A DNA stretch of 52,054 nucleotides from Deltaproteobacteria bacterium (GTDB taxonomy: Bacteria; Desulfobacterota; Binatia; UBA9968): assembly GCA_005879605.1 (NCBI GenBank), contig VBKE01000035.1, positions 1 through 52,054 of the forward strand. The letters run 5' to 3'. Made by a program: the position numbers and the translations under genes. A model generated the notes under the pieces. It saw only the letters and a program-made list of their open reading frames with translations. It had not been told where the DNA came from and did no database searches. Each line of letters starts with the position of its first letter. The stretch's first letter is position 1. Below are positions 1 through 9,717 of the stretch, piece after piece.

Positions 1-247
1 GCCCAAGCCGATTGACAAAGACTTATACGAGCTGGAGCCCGAAGAGGCGGCCAAGGTGAAGTCGATGCCGGGCTCGTTGGATCAAGCTCTCGATGCCTTG
101 GAGAAAGACCATGAATTTCTCTTGAGGGGAGATGTGTTCACTAAAGACGTGATTGAGACCTGGCTTGAGTACAAGCGGAAGAAGGAGGTCGATGCCATGC
201 GGCTTAGACCCCATCCTCACGAATTCGCCCTGTATTTCGATATCTAA
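1..247 (+). CDS. glnA: Glutamine synthetase type I, C-terminal end (partial)
   Basis: The reading frame enters the window at base 2 and gives the last 81 codons of glutamine synthetase, which condenses glutamate and ammonia with ATP in the cytoplasm. The tail carries the motif [11 protein letters not shown] (codon 9 is Tyr, bases 26-28). This matches the adenylylation-site Tyr region of enterobacterial GSI (NLYDLPPEE), so the enzyme is probably controlled by covalent modification. The protein ends in [13 protein letters not shown], the usual GSI-beta ending. glnB follows 66 bases downstream on the same strand, the classical glnA-glnB nitrogen-control pairing. The N-terminus and the catalytic core lie outside the window. 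Confidence 0.95.
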   Translation, partial: PKPIDKDLYELEPEEAAKVKSMPGSLDQALDALEKDHEFLLRGDVFTKDVIETWLEYKRKKEVDAMRLRPHPHEFALYFDI

Positions 248-655
<408 letters not shown>

Positions 656-688
656 TTCGCAGGACGACTTTGATTTTAGCGACAAACC

Positions 689-731
689 CTCGGCGCGGCG
701 GTTTCATAGACCGTGTCCGAGAGTTTTTTTT
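689..731 (+). terminator. Rho-independent terminator after glnB
   Basis: CTCGG (689-693) with CGG (696-698) pairs with CCG (711-713) and CCGAG (717-721). The hairpin is interrupted by a small internal loop and is followed by an eight-T run at 724-731. It closes the glnA-glnB transcript in the gap before the convergent UbiD-type gene. Confidence 0.7.
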
Positions 732-780
732 GGGTGGGGGGAACTGATCGCCACGAATAATTCAGGTCATAAGGCAACTA

Positions 781-2388
781 TCACTTTTTTTTCTCCGAAG
801 ATTCTTCTCCCGGCTGTTTGCCCGGCTCGAAGCCTCCGACCTCGTGATAAAGGACTTTTTTCTCCTCCTCAAAGGCCCTGACCGTCGGAACCTGCCCGGG
901 CAATCCGAGCCTTTTCCATTCGCCGGCGACCTTATCATAAATTTCTTTTCGCAAGGTGGTCCGTTTTGAAAAGACCGGCAGGTGGCGATGCTCTTTACAG
1001 GCATTAATCAATGCCTTCGATCCGTAAGGCCGCTTTTCTGGAGGATTTTGCGTCGGATCAAGCCAAGTGCTCCAGGTGTTTCGCAGGATGTCGATGTCGT
1101 CGATCGGGTTGCAGCGGCTGCTCATCGCCCAGATCACTTGATCCATATCGGTCGGATCAACATCCTCATCAACGGCGATGATCCACTTCGTATAATAGGC
1201 GCCGCCCGGCACCTGTGCTGCCAGGGCCAATGCTTGAGCCGCATGACCGGCATAACGCTGCTCCATGCTGAGCACAGTCATGCCGAATCCGCCCGCGCCC
1301 GCGGGATGCGCATATACACCCGCAATGCCAGGGACGCCCAATTTGTCGAGGTCGTCCCAGATGCGCGCGGAGCGCATAATTGAGAAAAAACCGCTCTGTT
1401 CACAGGACGGATAATCCGCCATCAGCGCATTCGTGAGGATTGGATTGTCACGATAGTGAACGGCCGTTACTTCGACGAGCGGACAGCCGGCCTCGGGCCT
1501 ACCGTAATAACCGGGGAATTCGCCGAAAGGCCCTTCACGCTTCACTGAATTCGGTTTGATGATTCCTTCGATGACGAACTCGGCATTGGCCGGCAGCAAC
1601 AGGTTCGTGGTCTTGCCTTTTACTACGGGGATGGGTTCGCCCTTGACGCCACCTGCAAACTCATACTCCGATACGTTTTTGGCAAAGGTCTGGGAACCGA
1701 TGACCATGAAAAGAGGATCGATACCCCAGGCCGCGGCCACTTCGACCGGTTTGCCCATCTGCCAAGAGCGAGTGATGTGCAGGCGCGCGTCTTTCCCCGG
1801 CGAGAGATACAAGCCGACTTCGTTCTTACCTTGCAGCATCATGCGGTAGGTGCCGACGTTCAGATAACCCGTGTCCGGGTCCCGCGTAATGACCGCGTCA
1901 GCGGTTCCGGCGTACCGCCCGCCGTCCAATGGCCAGTGTTTGGGTATCGGCAATTGATTCAAATCGACTTTATCGTCGGTGAAACTATTCGCGTAAAAGC
2001 CAGCTTGCGATGACGGTACTTCCTTCGGCGGTTTCCGGTCGCGGAACTTGTCTTTGGCACGTCGGATGAGTTCGAGAGTCGGGGTATCCGGGGGTTCTTC
2101 GAGAGTGAGGGCGATGCGCCGAAGGCTCGGACCGAGAATGTTCCAAAGGAGTCTCGTCTTATAAGGGCTGTTTTCGTAGCCTTTGACGGAATCGAACAGG
2201 ATTGCCGGCGAAGGATTCTGTTTGGCGACAAGATAGCTGATAGCGCTCATCTCTTCATCGCAGCTGATGGGTTCCTTGACGCGAACGAGTTCACCCATCC
2301 GCTCCACCCGTTCCAGCCAGTCGCGTAGGTCCTGAATCGCACGAGTCTTGGCGCCCTCTTCCACAACCTTTTCTTCTCTCTTTGCCAT
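781..2388 (-). CDS. UbiD family (de)carboxylase
   Basis: A 535-residue UbiD-type decarboxylase. The family uses prenylated FMN to decarboxylate reversibly aromatic or alpha,beta-unsaturated acids in the cytoplasm. The catalytic Glu pair is visible in REGPFGEFPGYY (Glu285 and Glu290, equivalent to the Fdc1 E277/E282 pair), with the partner Arg at TYR182. AVDEDVDP and SSRCNP in the C-terminal half are also typical. The ATG at 2388 follows GGAGG. The C-terminus is a short charged tail ending in KKK. A class II aldolase-like gene lies directly upstream on the same strand, so both may act on one aromatic or hydroxy-acid substrate. No UbiX flavin prenyltransferase is in the window. The substrate cannot be assigned. 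Confidence 0.9.
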   Translation of the reverse strand: MAKREEKVVEEGAKTRAIQDLRDWLERVERMGELVRVKEPISCDEEMSAISYLVAKQNPSPAILFDSVKGYENSPYKTRLLWNILGPSLRRIALTLEEPPDTPTLELIRRAKDKFRDRKPPKEVPSSQAGFYANSFTDDKVDLNQLPIPKHWPLDGGRYAGTADAVITRDPDTGYLNVGTYRMMLQGKNEVGLYLSPGKDARLHITRSWQMGKPVEVAAAWGIDPLFMVIGSQTFAKNVSEYEFAGGVKGEPIPVVKGKTTNLLLPANAEFVIEGIIKPNSVKREGPFGEFPGYYGRPEAGCPLVEVTAVHYRDNPILTNALMADYPSCEQSGFFSIMRSARIWDDLDKLGVPGIAGVYAHPAGAGGFGMTVLSMEQRYAGHAAQALALAAQVPGGAYYTKWIIAVDEDVDPTDMDQVIWAMSSRCNPIDDIDILRNTWSTWLDPTQNPPEKRPYGSKALINACKEHRHLPVFSKRTTLRKEIYDKVAGEWKRLGLPGQVPTVRAFEEEKKVLYHEVGGFEPGKQPGEESSEKKK

Positions 2389-2436
2389 CGGTCTATCCTC
2401 CGAAGATAATCAGTTGAATATAGATGCTCTGTTCCT

Positions 2437-3183
2437 TTACAGCTTGCCGCCTCGGGGCAAAAGTGACTTGAAGTAGGCAAAGGCATCATAGGAACGATAC
2501 GTCATGTTTTCTTTCATATAATCGATTTCGGTCTGCGGCATGATCGTTGGTTTCCCGACGCAGCTCGCTACCCACTGCATGTGGGCGGTCCGTTCCAAGT
2601 AAATCGCGTGGACAGTAGCATATTCCAAGCTATCGCCGCACACAACAACGCCGTGACCCTTGAGAAGCATCGCCATTCGGTCGCCCAGAGTCTCGCAGAT
2701 CTCCTTCCCGTCTATGACTGTGTAAATAAGTCTAGGGCTGGGGAAGATCGGCGTTTCAGGCGCGAATGCTGCTGCCTGGTTGTAAATGGGCAGGAGCGGC
2801 GTACCGGCGACAGAAAACGCCGTCGCCAACGGCTGGTGCGTATGAACCACGGAGTTCACAGCCGGGCGCGCTTCATAGATCGAAGCATGGATCATCGTTT
2901 CCCGCGGCGGAACCTTGAGCTTGGTAACTTCGCGTTTGTTCCCAGCCTTGGCCCAGTTTTGCTCGCAGGTTTTCTTGTATTCGTCGATATTCACTTCGAT
3001 GATGTCTTTAACCGAGATGGAACCGAGCGGCGCCAACACAGGCTTTATAAAGAAGTTTCGCGTGCCTGGGATTCTCGCGCTGACATGACCATGGTAATCA
3101 GCCAAACCTTGATGGAACATGATGCGGTTGCCGAGCGCGACTTTTTTCTTTAGTCCTTCGAGATCTTTTTGACTGATCTTCAC
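2437..3183 (-). CDS. Class II aldolase/adducin family protein
   Basis: A 248-residue protein of the fuculose-phosphate aldolase/adducin fold. Family members are zinc-dependent aldolases, epimerases or decarboxylases. Expected zinc ligands are present as His114 and His116 in SVVHTHQPLA and His177 in LKGHGVVV. An acidic residue (Glu96, PPRETMIHASIY) sits where the catalytic Glu usually is. The start is GTG at 3183, preceded by AAAGGGA. The stop lies 48 bases before the UbiD start, which suggests one transcript. Some UbiD neighbourhoods for aromatic-acid breakdown contain such proteins, but aldolase versus decarboxylase activity cannot be decided here. Confidence 0.88.
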   Translation of the reverse strand: MKISQKDLEGLKKKVALGNRIMFHQGLADYHGHVSARIPGTRNFFIKPVLAPLGSISVKDIIEVNIDEYKKTCEQNWAKAGNKREVTKLKVPPRETMIHASIYEARPAVNSVVHTHQPLATAFSVAGTPLLPIYNQAAAFAPETPIFPSPRLIYTVIDGKEICETLGDRMAMLLKGHGVVVCGDSLEYATVHAIYLERTAHMQWVASCVGKPTIMPQTEIDYMKENMTYRSYDAFAYFKSLLPRGGKL

Positions 3184-3201
3184 TACGATTTCCCTTTCGA
3201 C

Positions 3202-4155
3202 TCAGTAGATGACCCGTTGAACCGATTGCTCCTTACCGGCTGCAGAGGTTTCGGGACTATCCTGCCAATGGATGTTCATCCAATTCCACTGATCCGGGTG
3301 GGCTCGGACAGTCCTTTCGAGCCACTGCGTAATGCGCAACGTGTTTTCTCGGATTTCCGTCTTGTTTCTCTCTGCGCGAACCAATTCTACTTCTGGTTCA
3401 ATTACTAATTTCAAACGATTGCCGCCGTCGCGTAACAGATATGCGGGTACCACCGCGGCACCCGTGCGCAAAGCGAGGGTCGCGGGCCCACGCCGAGCAA
3501 GCACGGTGCGGCCGAAAAATGGCACGTGAACCCCACTTCCTCCACGATGCTCATCAGCTATCACAACGGCAAGCCCATTTTTCTTCAAGGTCCGGCTCAG
3601 TTCGCGTAATGCATCTTGGCGTGGTCGGGCATGAATAGTTTTCTGTCGGACTTTGAGTCTGTATTCATCCATGAGCCTGGTCAATTGTCCGTCGCTCGGC
3701 TGATTGATCAAGATGTGGACCTGATAACCTTCCAGGGCAAGGCGTGTTCCGAGTAAAAAGAAATTACCCAAATGTGCGCTGAGAACGATGATGCCGTTTC
3801 CTTTGGTTAGAGCCGCGTCCAAATTTGCCCGCCCAATCACCGGGATTTCCGAGCGTAACTCATCGCCCGGTATGGCGAGAGCGATGGCAATTTCGACGAA
3901 ATCTCGAAAAAAATTCCGCAGTGATCGGCGAACGATCTCTCGAGCCGTCCTCCCGTCGAGATCTCCCGCTAATGCAATGGTTACATTTCGCAGGGAACGG
4001 GTCCGAAAACCTCGAAACAAGTAAAATCCCATATTGGCCAGTATATCTGACAAACGGTATAGCCATTGGCGCGGCAGAAGTCTCACCGCGAGGCGTCCTG
4101 TACGCAGACCAACTCGTGCGGCCAAATAGGCTGATCGTTCCCTAAACCCGGTCAT
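3202..4155 (-). CDS. LpxL/HtrB-like lysophospholipid acyltransferase
   Basis: An inner-membrane acyltransferase of the lipid A late-acyltransferase family, which transfers an acyl chain onto lipid A or a related glycolipid. Family landmarks include DEHRGGSGVHVPFFG, RRGPATLALRTGAAVVP and the C-terminal HPDQWNWMNIHW. I use the ATG at 4155 (317 residues, the usual length). An upstream start at 4266 would add 37 atypical residues. Oddity: the catalytic HX4(D/E) motif reads HLGNFF (residues 128-133), so His is kept but the acidic partner is Phe. The enzyme may use another acid, have altered activity, or belong to a divergent subfamily. It lies 18 bases upstream of the aldolase gene on the same strand. 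Confidence 0.85.
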   Translation of the reverse strand: MTGFRERSAYLAARVGLRTGRLAVRLLPRQWLYRLSDILANMGFYLFRGFRTRSLRNVTIALAGDLDGRTAREIVRRSLRNFFRDFVEIAIALAIPGDELRSEIPVIGRANLDAALTKGNGIIVLSAHLGNFFLLGTRLALEGYQVHILINQPSDGQLTRLMDEYRLKVRQKTIHARPRQDALRELSRTLKKNGLAVVIADEHRGGSGVHVPFFGRTVLARRGPATLALRTGAAVVPAYLLRDGGNRLKLVIEPEVELVRAERNKTEIRENTLRITQWLERTVRAHPDQWNWMNIHWQDSPETSAAGKEQSVQRVIY

Positions 4156-4405
4156 TAAGCTTTCTTTTGGTTCCCCGAACCAGGAGAATGGGCCCAGGGG
4201 TTTAAAGGAGGATCTACGACACTTTTGCCTTTGTCGCAAGAGAGCAATCGTCAGTGAAGCGACCAAAAAATCGGCTTTGGTTGGAAAAAGATTTGGAAAA
4301 CCAACATGTTATGAACTTTCGCTAGGATCGTAGTGCTGCCCGCCCTGTTTTTATTGGAGTTTATTTGTGCTAAAAACTTCTGCAGCTTGAGCAAGGATAT
4401 CTCCC

Positions 4406-4795
4406 ATGCGAATGATTTTGCCTCCTTTGAAAGAGCGTCGGGTCGTAGACCGTCTCCTTTCATCCTTTTTCCATGAGTATAAAGCTCAGGATTTTAAAAG
4501 AGCCATATCGCTCCTTTGCCGCTTTTACCATTTGAAAAACCCCAAAGTGGACTGGTTTGAATACATCGATTGGGGTAAAACCGCGGGCAAGACTTATGAG
4601 AACGGCCAGATCTATCTGATTCACCCGGAAAACTGGAAAAACGGAAGAAAGTACAACTCGGAACGGCGATGGATGAACACGGTTTACCATGAAATTGGCC
4701 ATTATGTTTTTTGGGCCGACGCGGAAAACAAAGCGGACACGTTTGCATTTCGCATGGTCCGAGGTTTGAACAACCATAAGAACAATCACCGATAG
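4406..4795 (+). CDS. Small putative zinc metallopeptidase (HEXXH, ImmA/IrrE-like)
   Basis: A 129-residue protein with no signal peptide. Near the C-terminus it has VYHEIGHYVFWADAENKAD: an HEXXH zinc motif (HEIGH) followed by an AENKAD block where the third ligand of ImmA/IrrE-type peptidases would lie. The N-terminal half is basic, and the centre contains GKTYENGQIYLIHPENW. The ATG at 4406 has AAGGA about 8 bases upstream. It stands alone between an oppositely oriented acyltransferase and ileS. Its composition looks more AT-rich and Lys/Asn-rich than its neighbours, which may reflect transfer. No antitoxin-like or phage-repressor partner was found, so its role is unknown; the peptidase call rests on the motif. 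Confidence 0.65.
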   Translation: MRMILPPLKERRVVDRLLSSFFHEYKAQDFKRAISLLCRFYHLKNPKVDWFEYIDWGKTAGKTYENGQIYLIHPENWKNGRKYNSERRWMNTVYHEIGHYVFWADAENKADTFAFRMVRGLNNHKNNHR

Positions 4796-4980
4796 AACAG
4801 GCTATGTCGTTTCAACCCGCTGGTTTTAAAGAGTTATGGATCATAAGGACGGCTGAACCTGCCGAAGATGTGTTCGCTATACGCGCCAATCTGCCGCAGA
4901 ACGGAAGTTGCCAAGCGGATCTAGATAATTTCTCTCTGTTAAGATAGAAATAATTTTCTTCATGCGCGAATTTTCTCACT

Positions 4981-7900
4981 ATGCAGCCTAGCTTCGACAA
5001 GGTTGCCACGGAAGTCGATTTTCCTGGCCTCGAACGATCGATCCTCGATTTCTGGCAGCGCACGCAGGCCTTTGAGCTCCTGCGCAAAAAGAATCACGAC
5101 AAGCCCAAGTGGTCCTTCCTTGATGGGCCGATCACTGCCAATAATCCTATGGGCGTTCACCACGCGTGGGGCCGTACATACAAGGATACTTATAGCCGCT
5201 ATTTTGCCATGACCGGACACGAGCTGCGTTATCAAAACGGCTTCGACTGCCAAGGACTTTGGGTGGAGGTGGAGGTGGAAAAAGAGCTGGGCCTGCGGTC
5301 AAAGCAGGACATTGAAAATCTCGTGCCGGACAATCGCTTCGCGAGCATCGACCGGTTCGTTGCGCTATGCAAGGAGCGAGTGAACAAGTTCGCCCGCATT
5401 CAGACAGAACAATCGATTCGCCTCGGCTACTGGATGGATTGGGATCGAGACGAAGACTGGCTGAAACCGCCCGACGAGCGGCGCAGCTACTTCACCATGT
5501 CCGAGGAAAACAACTATACGATCTGGAGCTTCCTAAAAAAGTGTCACGAGCGGGGCTTGGTTTACCGGGCCTACGACTCCATGCCTTGGTGCCCCCGTTG
5601 CGCTGTAGGCATTAGCCAGATGGAGATGCACGAAGGCTATCAACGAGTCGCTCACAGGGCGGTATTTGTGCGTTTTCCCCTTCGTGGTCGGCCAAGGGAA
5701 AACCTGCTTATCTGGACGACGACGCCTTGGACGCTAACCAGCAACGTGGCCGTCGCAGTCAACCCCACTCTCACATATTTAAGGATTCGCCATCGAAACC
5801 AAGTTTACTATTTGGCCAAAGGCACCTTCACGGCGCAACGGCTCGAAGATGAGTTCCGGAGAAAGGAATGGGTCGAGGGAGTACCCAAACTCAAGTCGAT
5901 TGAACAAATTTTCAAGGAGAAAGGCGGCTACGAAATCTTGGGCGAGTTGTCGGGGACGGAGATGTTGGAATGGCCATATGATGGCCCTTTCGATGAGTTC
6001 GAAGCACAGGGCCATCCCGGAGGCTTTTCGGCGGAAATCGCCGATGTGGCGGTGAAACAAAAGTGGGGACCGGCAAAAGCTGCGCGCGAAATACACAAGG
6101 TGATACCGTGGGATGCGGTGAGCGAGGCTGAAGGCACCGGCATCGTACACATTGCCCCCGGATGCGGCAAAGAAGACTTTGCCCTCGGCAAGCAGGAAGG
6201 TCTCGTTCCAATAGCGCCCCTAGACGAGACCGGCATATTCCTGCCCGGCTTTGGAGAGCTGGAGGGGCGATCGGCGGTTGATCCCGCGACCGTCGACTGG
6301 ATACTGGCCAACCTCCAACAGAAAGAACTGCTCGTGGCAGTCGAGCACTACCCCCACAACTACCCTCACTGTTGGCGCTGCAAAACGGAGCTTCTCTTCA
6401 GGCTTGTGGATGAGTGGTTTATCGACATGCGTTGGCGTCATGCGATCATGGAAATCTGTTATGACGCCCGCTGGATCCCCGACTTTGGTTTGCAACGCGA
6501 ACTCGACTGGCTAAGCAACATGGGCGACTGGATGATTTCAAAGAAGCGCTACTGGGGGCTTGCGCTGCCTATCTGGGTTTGCGACGGCTGCGGTGCTTTT
6601 GACGTCATTGGCAGTCGTGAAGAACTCAAGAGCCGCGCTGTGGCTGGCTGGGAGCGGTTCGAACGTCACTCTCCCCATCGGCCATGGTTAGATCTGGTTA
6701 AAATTCGCTGCGGCAAGTGCAATGGAATGGCAAGCCGGATTCCTGACGTCGGGAACCCCTGGCTCGACGCCGGCATTGTGCCCTACTCGACCCTGGGCTA
6801 TAACCGCGACCGCGAATACTGGGAGAAGTGGTTTCCCGCCGACTTCGTCACCGAGAGCTTCCCTGGCCAATTCCGTAACTGGTTTTATGCCCTGCTCGCT
6901 ATGAGCGCGCTGATGGAGGGACGGGCGCCCTTTAGAGTGCTCCTAGGGCATGCGATCGTGCGGGATGAAAAGGGCGAGGAGATGCACAAGTCCAAGGGCA
7001 ACGCCATACCGTTCGAAGAATCGGCGGAAAAAATGGGGGTTGATGTAATGCGCTGGATGTTTTGCCGCCACAATCCAGCCAACAACATCAATTTCGGCTA
7101 CGGCCCCGCGGACGAAATTAGAAATCGCTTCGTTTTGAAGCTGTGGAACAGCTACGCCTTTTTCTGCAACTACGCCCGGCTCGACGGCTTTGATCCTGAG
7201 AGCGCTGGTGTTCCCGTCGGTGAAAGGCCGGATATCGACCGCTGGATTCTGTCCGACCTGCAACTACTGATCCGGACCGCCCGGCGGGAGTTCGAAAACT
7301 ATAACGTAATGGCCTTCTGTCTTGCGGCCGAAACGTTCGTTGCCGAAAAGCTCAGCAACTGGTATGTGCGCCGAAACCGCCGCCGTTTTTGGAAGAGTGA
7401 AAAGAGCAAAGACAAGTCGGCGGCCTACCAGACACTCCATACGGTCCTTACGACGTTGGTCAGACTCCTCGCACCTGTCATGCCTTTTTTGACGGAGATT
7501 ATGTATCAGAACCTCGAGCGCAGCGGAAACGAAAAAGCGGCCCGTGCTTTAAGTATCCACCACTGTAATTTTCCCGAGGTCGATGAATCGCTCATGGACG
7601 CTGAGCTTTCCGCCGACATGGAGGCGTTGCTTCGGCTCGTATCGCTGGGCTCCGCGGCAAGGAACAGCGTGCGCATCAAAGTCCGCCAGCCGTTGGCCGA
7701 AATGGTTATCCAGCCAGCTAATGACTCGGAGCGCCACGCCATCCAGCGCTTTGCTGATCAAATCTCAGAGGAGCTGAACCTAAAAAAGGTGAGCCTGCAT
7801 GATCCTGCAGAGGGGCCACTGCTTAGGTACGAGATTAGTCCGAACTTAAAAACGATAGGTCCGAAATTTGGCGAGCGAGTAAAAGAGATCCGCACAGCCC

Positions 7901-8370
7901 TGGCTGCGCTCGATCCCAACTCGCTGGTGGCGAAGCTACAGGTTGGCGGTAAGATCGGGCTCGACTGCGCGGGAACGACAGTCATCTTGGATGAAAACGA
8001 CGTTCTCTTAAGAACCAAGGCGCCGGACGGCTGGGCGGGCCTCAGTGATCACGGCACTCAACTGCTGTTGGATGCACGGATCAGCGAAGAGCTTGCCCGG
8101 GAAGGGATGGCTCGGGAGGTTGTTCGGCACGTCCAGGAGCTACGGAAAAAGTCGGGTCTGGAAATGGAAGATCGGATCATCTTGTACTTTGGTACCGACG
8201 CTGCAGCGCTGCGGCGGGCCGTTGAGGGTCATAGCTCCTACATTTCTGCAGAAACATTGGCGGTTAAATGGGTCAGTGAGCCGCTCGATGGAAATGCGCA
8301 TGCGACCAGCGTGAAAGTGGACGGCCACCCGCTGACAATACAGTTGCGCAAGGTGACGACGGCGATTTAA
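4981..8370 (+). CDS. ileS: Isoleucyl-tRNA synthetase
   Basis: A 1129-residue class I aminoacyl-tRNA synthetase that charges tRNA-Ile. The length and the long C-terminal part fit the larger IleS subfamily. The first signature is a variant, with HHAWGR near residue 60 in place of HIGH. The KMSKS equivalent is MHKSKGN near residue 667. The editing domain begins with IWTTTPWTLTSN, and the W-rich CP segment (SKKRYWGLALPIW) is followed by a Cys-rich CDGCGAF/CGKCNG region. The ATG at 4981 opens an MQPSFDKV start typical of the family; the upstream ATG at 4962 is out of frame. lspA follows 86 bases downstream, a common ileS-lspA arrangement. Confidence 0.95.
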   Translation: MQPSFDKVATEVDFPGLERSILDFWQRTQAFELLRKKNHDKPKWSFLDGPITANNPMGVHHAWGRTYKDTYSRYFAMTGHELRYQNGFDCQGLWVEVEVEKELGLRSKQDIENLVPDNRFASIDRFVALCKERVNKFARIQTEQSIRLGYWMDWDRDEDWLKPPDERRSYFTMSEENNYTIWSFLKKCHERGLVYRAYDSMPWCPRCAVGISQMEMHEGYQRVAHRAVFVRFPLRGRPRENLLIWTTTPWTLTSNVAVAVNPTLTYLRIRHRNQVYYLAKGTFTAQRLEDEFRRKEWVEGVPKLKSIEQIFKEKGGYEILGELSGTEMLEWPYDGPFDEFEAQGHPGGFSAEIADVAVKQKWGPAKAAREIHKVIPWDAVSEAEGTGIVHIAPGCGKEDFALGKQEGLVPIAPLDETGIFLPGFGELEGRSAVDPATVDWILANLQQKELLVAVEHYPHNYPHCWRCKTELLFRLVDEWFIDMRWRHAIMEICYDARWIPDFGLQRELDWLSNMGDWMISKKRYWGLALPIWVCDGCGAFDVIGSREELKSRAVAGWERFERHSPHRPWLDLVKIRCGKCNGMASRIPDVGNPWLDAGIVPYSTLGYNRDREYWEKWFPADFVTESFPGQFRNWFYALLAMSALMEGRAPFRVLLGHAIVRDEKGEEMHKSKGNAIPFEESAEKMGVDVMRWMFCRHNPANNINFGYGPADEIRNRFVLKLWNSYAFFCNYARLDGFDPESAGVPVGERPDIDRWILSDLQLLIRTARREFENYNVMAFCLAAETFVAEKLSNWYVRRNRRRFWKSEKSKDKSAAYQTLHTVLTTLVRLLAPVMPFLTEIMYQNLERSGNEKAARALSIHHCNFPEVDESLMDAELSADMEALLRLVSLGSAARNSVRIKVRQPLAEMVIQPANDSERHAIQRFADQISEELNLKKVSLHDPAEGPLLRYEISPNLKTIGPKFGERVKEIRTALAALDPNSLVAKLQVGGKIGLDCAGTTVILDENDVLLRTKAPDGWAGLSDHGTQLLLDARISEELAREGMAREVVRHVQELRKKSGLEMEDRIILYFGTDAAALRRAVEGHSSYISAETLAVKWVSEPLDGNAHATSVKVDGHPLTIQLRKVTTAI

Positions 8371-8456
8371 TCAGATTCTCGCGGCGTTTTTGATCTGCTT
8401 CAAATGCTCCGCAGCGTAGGCTTGCTGCCGCTCAGCGCTAAATCTGGAGGATTTTC

Positions 8457-8954
8457 TTGACCGCCAAATCCAAAATCGTTTTCGGTTGGCTCGCTCTTAT
8501 CCTGGTTACGGATCAGCTGACGAAGTTCATCGTCGACCAAACGATGCCCCTCAATCATTCCATCCCGGTAATCGATAGTGTGTTCAGTCTGACCTACATC
8601 CGCAATACAGGCGCGGCCTTTGGGATTCTCGCCGGAAGCGCGGCTGCATTTAGGTTGCCCTTCCTGGTTCTGTTTTCTCTTTTAGCAATCGGTTTCATTT
8701 TTGTGATGCTGAGACGCTTGCCGGACAAAGAAACGGGCCTTATCACGGCGCTGTCATTTATTCTCGGCGGAGCGATCGGAAATTTAATCGATCGAATCGT
8801 ATATGGCGAAGTCATCGATTTTTTAGACTTCTACTGGTCCACCTATCATTGGCCAGCGTTCAACTTGGCGGATAGCTTTATCACGGTGGGCGTCCTGATT
8901 ACTGTCTATTATCTGCTCCAGGCCAAAGGCGCCGACCCTTTCGCTCGGGAATAA
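8457..8954 (+). CDS. lspA: Lipoprotein signal peptidase (signal peptidase II)
   Basis: A 165-residue inner-membrane aspartyl protease that removes signal peptides from prolipoproteins. The two catalytic Asp residues are in NLIDR (Asp112) and FNLADS (Asp139). The conserved RNTGAAFG stretch follows the first helix, and four hydrophobic segments are visible. Translation starts at TTG (8457), preceded by TGGAGG at the right distance. This fits the several lipobox proteins encoded later in the window. It follows ileS and is probably cotranscribed with it. Confidence 0.95.
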   Translation: MTAKSKIVFGWLALILVTDQLTKFIVDQTMPLNHSIPVIDSVFSLTYIRNTGAAFGILAGSAAAFRLPFLVLFSLLAIGFIFVMLRRLPDKETGLITALSFILGGAIGNLIDRIVYGEVIDFLDFYWSTYHWPAFNLADSFITVGVLITVYYLLQAKGADPFARE

Positions 8955-9003
8955 TTCTCAAAAGTTAGTACCCAGATCGTGGACATAGTGTTTGAGCCAG
9001 GAA

Positions 9004-9717
9004 TTAGATTCCAAGATAGGCGCGTCTGACTTCTGGGTCTTCTGCAAGCTCGGAGGCGCTGCCGACGCGGACAATTCTTCCGGTTTCGAGCACGTAACCT
9101 CGGTCGGCAACGTGAAACGCTGAAAAGATGTCCTGTTCGACCAGCAGCACGGTCACACCTTCCCTGCGTATTTCAGCAAGTGTGTCGAGCAGCAGATCAA
9201 CAATGACCGGCGCCAGCCCCAAACTCATTTCATCGACCATCAGTAGTTCTGGCGCTCCCATCAGGCCGCGCGCAATGGCACACATCTGCTGTTCGCCTCC
9301 GGATAAGCTACCGGCCAATTGACGGTGACGTTCTTTCAGCGTGGGAAACAACCGATAAACCCGTTCGAGGTCAGCGGCGATCCTGGCGCGGTCGGCGCGA
9401 CGGTAGGATCCCATCAGGAGATTTTCCTCTACCGACATTTGATCAAAAAGCTGGCGGCCTTCCGGCACCTGCACGAGACGCAGACCGAAAACCTGATCCG
9501 GGGTAAGCCCGTCGAGCACTCGTCCCGCGAATGTTATGCGCCCTGTGCTTGGAATCACGCGCGATAGCGCGCGTAGCAACGTAGTCTTTCCCGCGCCATT
9601 GCTGCCCACCAGCGCAACGATTTCTCCTCGTTGGATTTCAAGTGTTATGTCGCGCAGAACCGCCATCTCCCCGTAGCCCGCATTCAATCGTTCGACCTTC
9701 AGCAGCGCATCGCTCAT
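9004..9717 (-). CDS. livF: Branched-chain amino-acid-type ABC transporter ATPase LivF
   Basis: A 237-residue ATP-binding subunit with Walker A GSNGAGKTT, signature LSGGEQQ and Walker B LLMVDEMSLGLAP. The last of these, MSLGLAP, is the LivF form. It powers the importer formed with LivH, LivM and the upstream binding protein. Its ATG overlaps the livG stop by four bases (ATGA, 9714-9717), indicating translational coupling. It is the last gene of the liv-type operon and converges on lspA across a 49-base gap with no clear hairpin. The substrate may be a branched-chain amino acid, another amide or an aromatic acid, since Liv-type systems vary. Confidence 0.93.
   Translation of the reverse strand: MSDALLKVERLNAGYGEMAVLRDITLEIQRGEIVALVGSNGAGKTTLLRALSRVIPSTGRITFAGRVLDGLTPDQVFGLRLVQVPEGRQLFDQMSVEENLLMGSYRRADRARIAADLERVYRLFPTLKERHRQLAGSLSGGEQQMCAIARGLMGAPELLMVDEMSLGLAPVIVDLLLDTLAEIRREGVTVLLVEQDIFSAFHVADRGYVLETGRIVRVGSASELAEDPEVRRAYLGI

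Noticed and set aside
2581..3153. Long plus-strand reading frame opposite the class II aldolase gene
   Set aside because: It is the antisense shadow of a conserved gene, with an Arg/His-rich composition and no ribosome-binding site.
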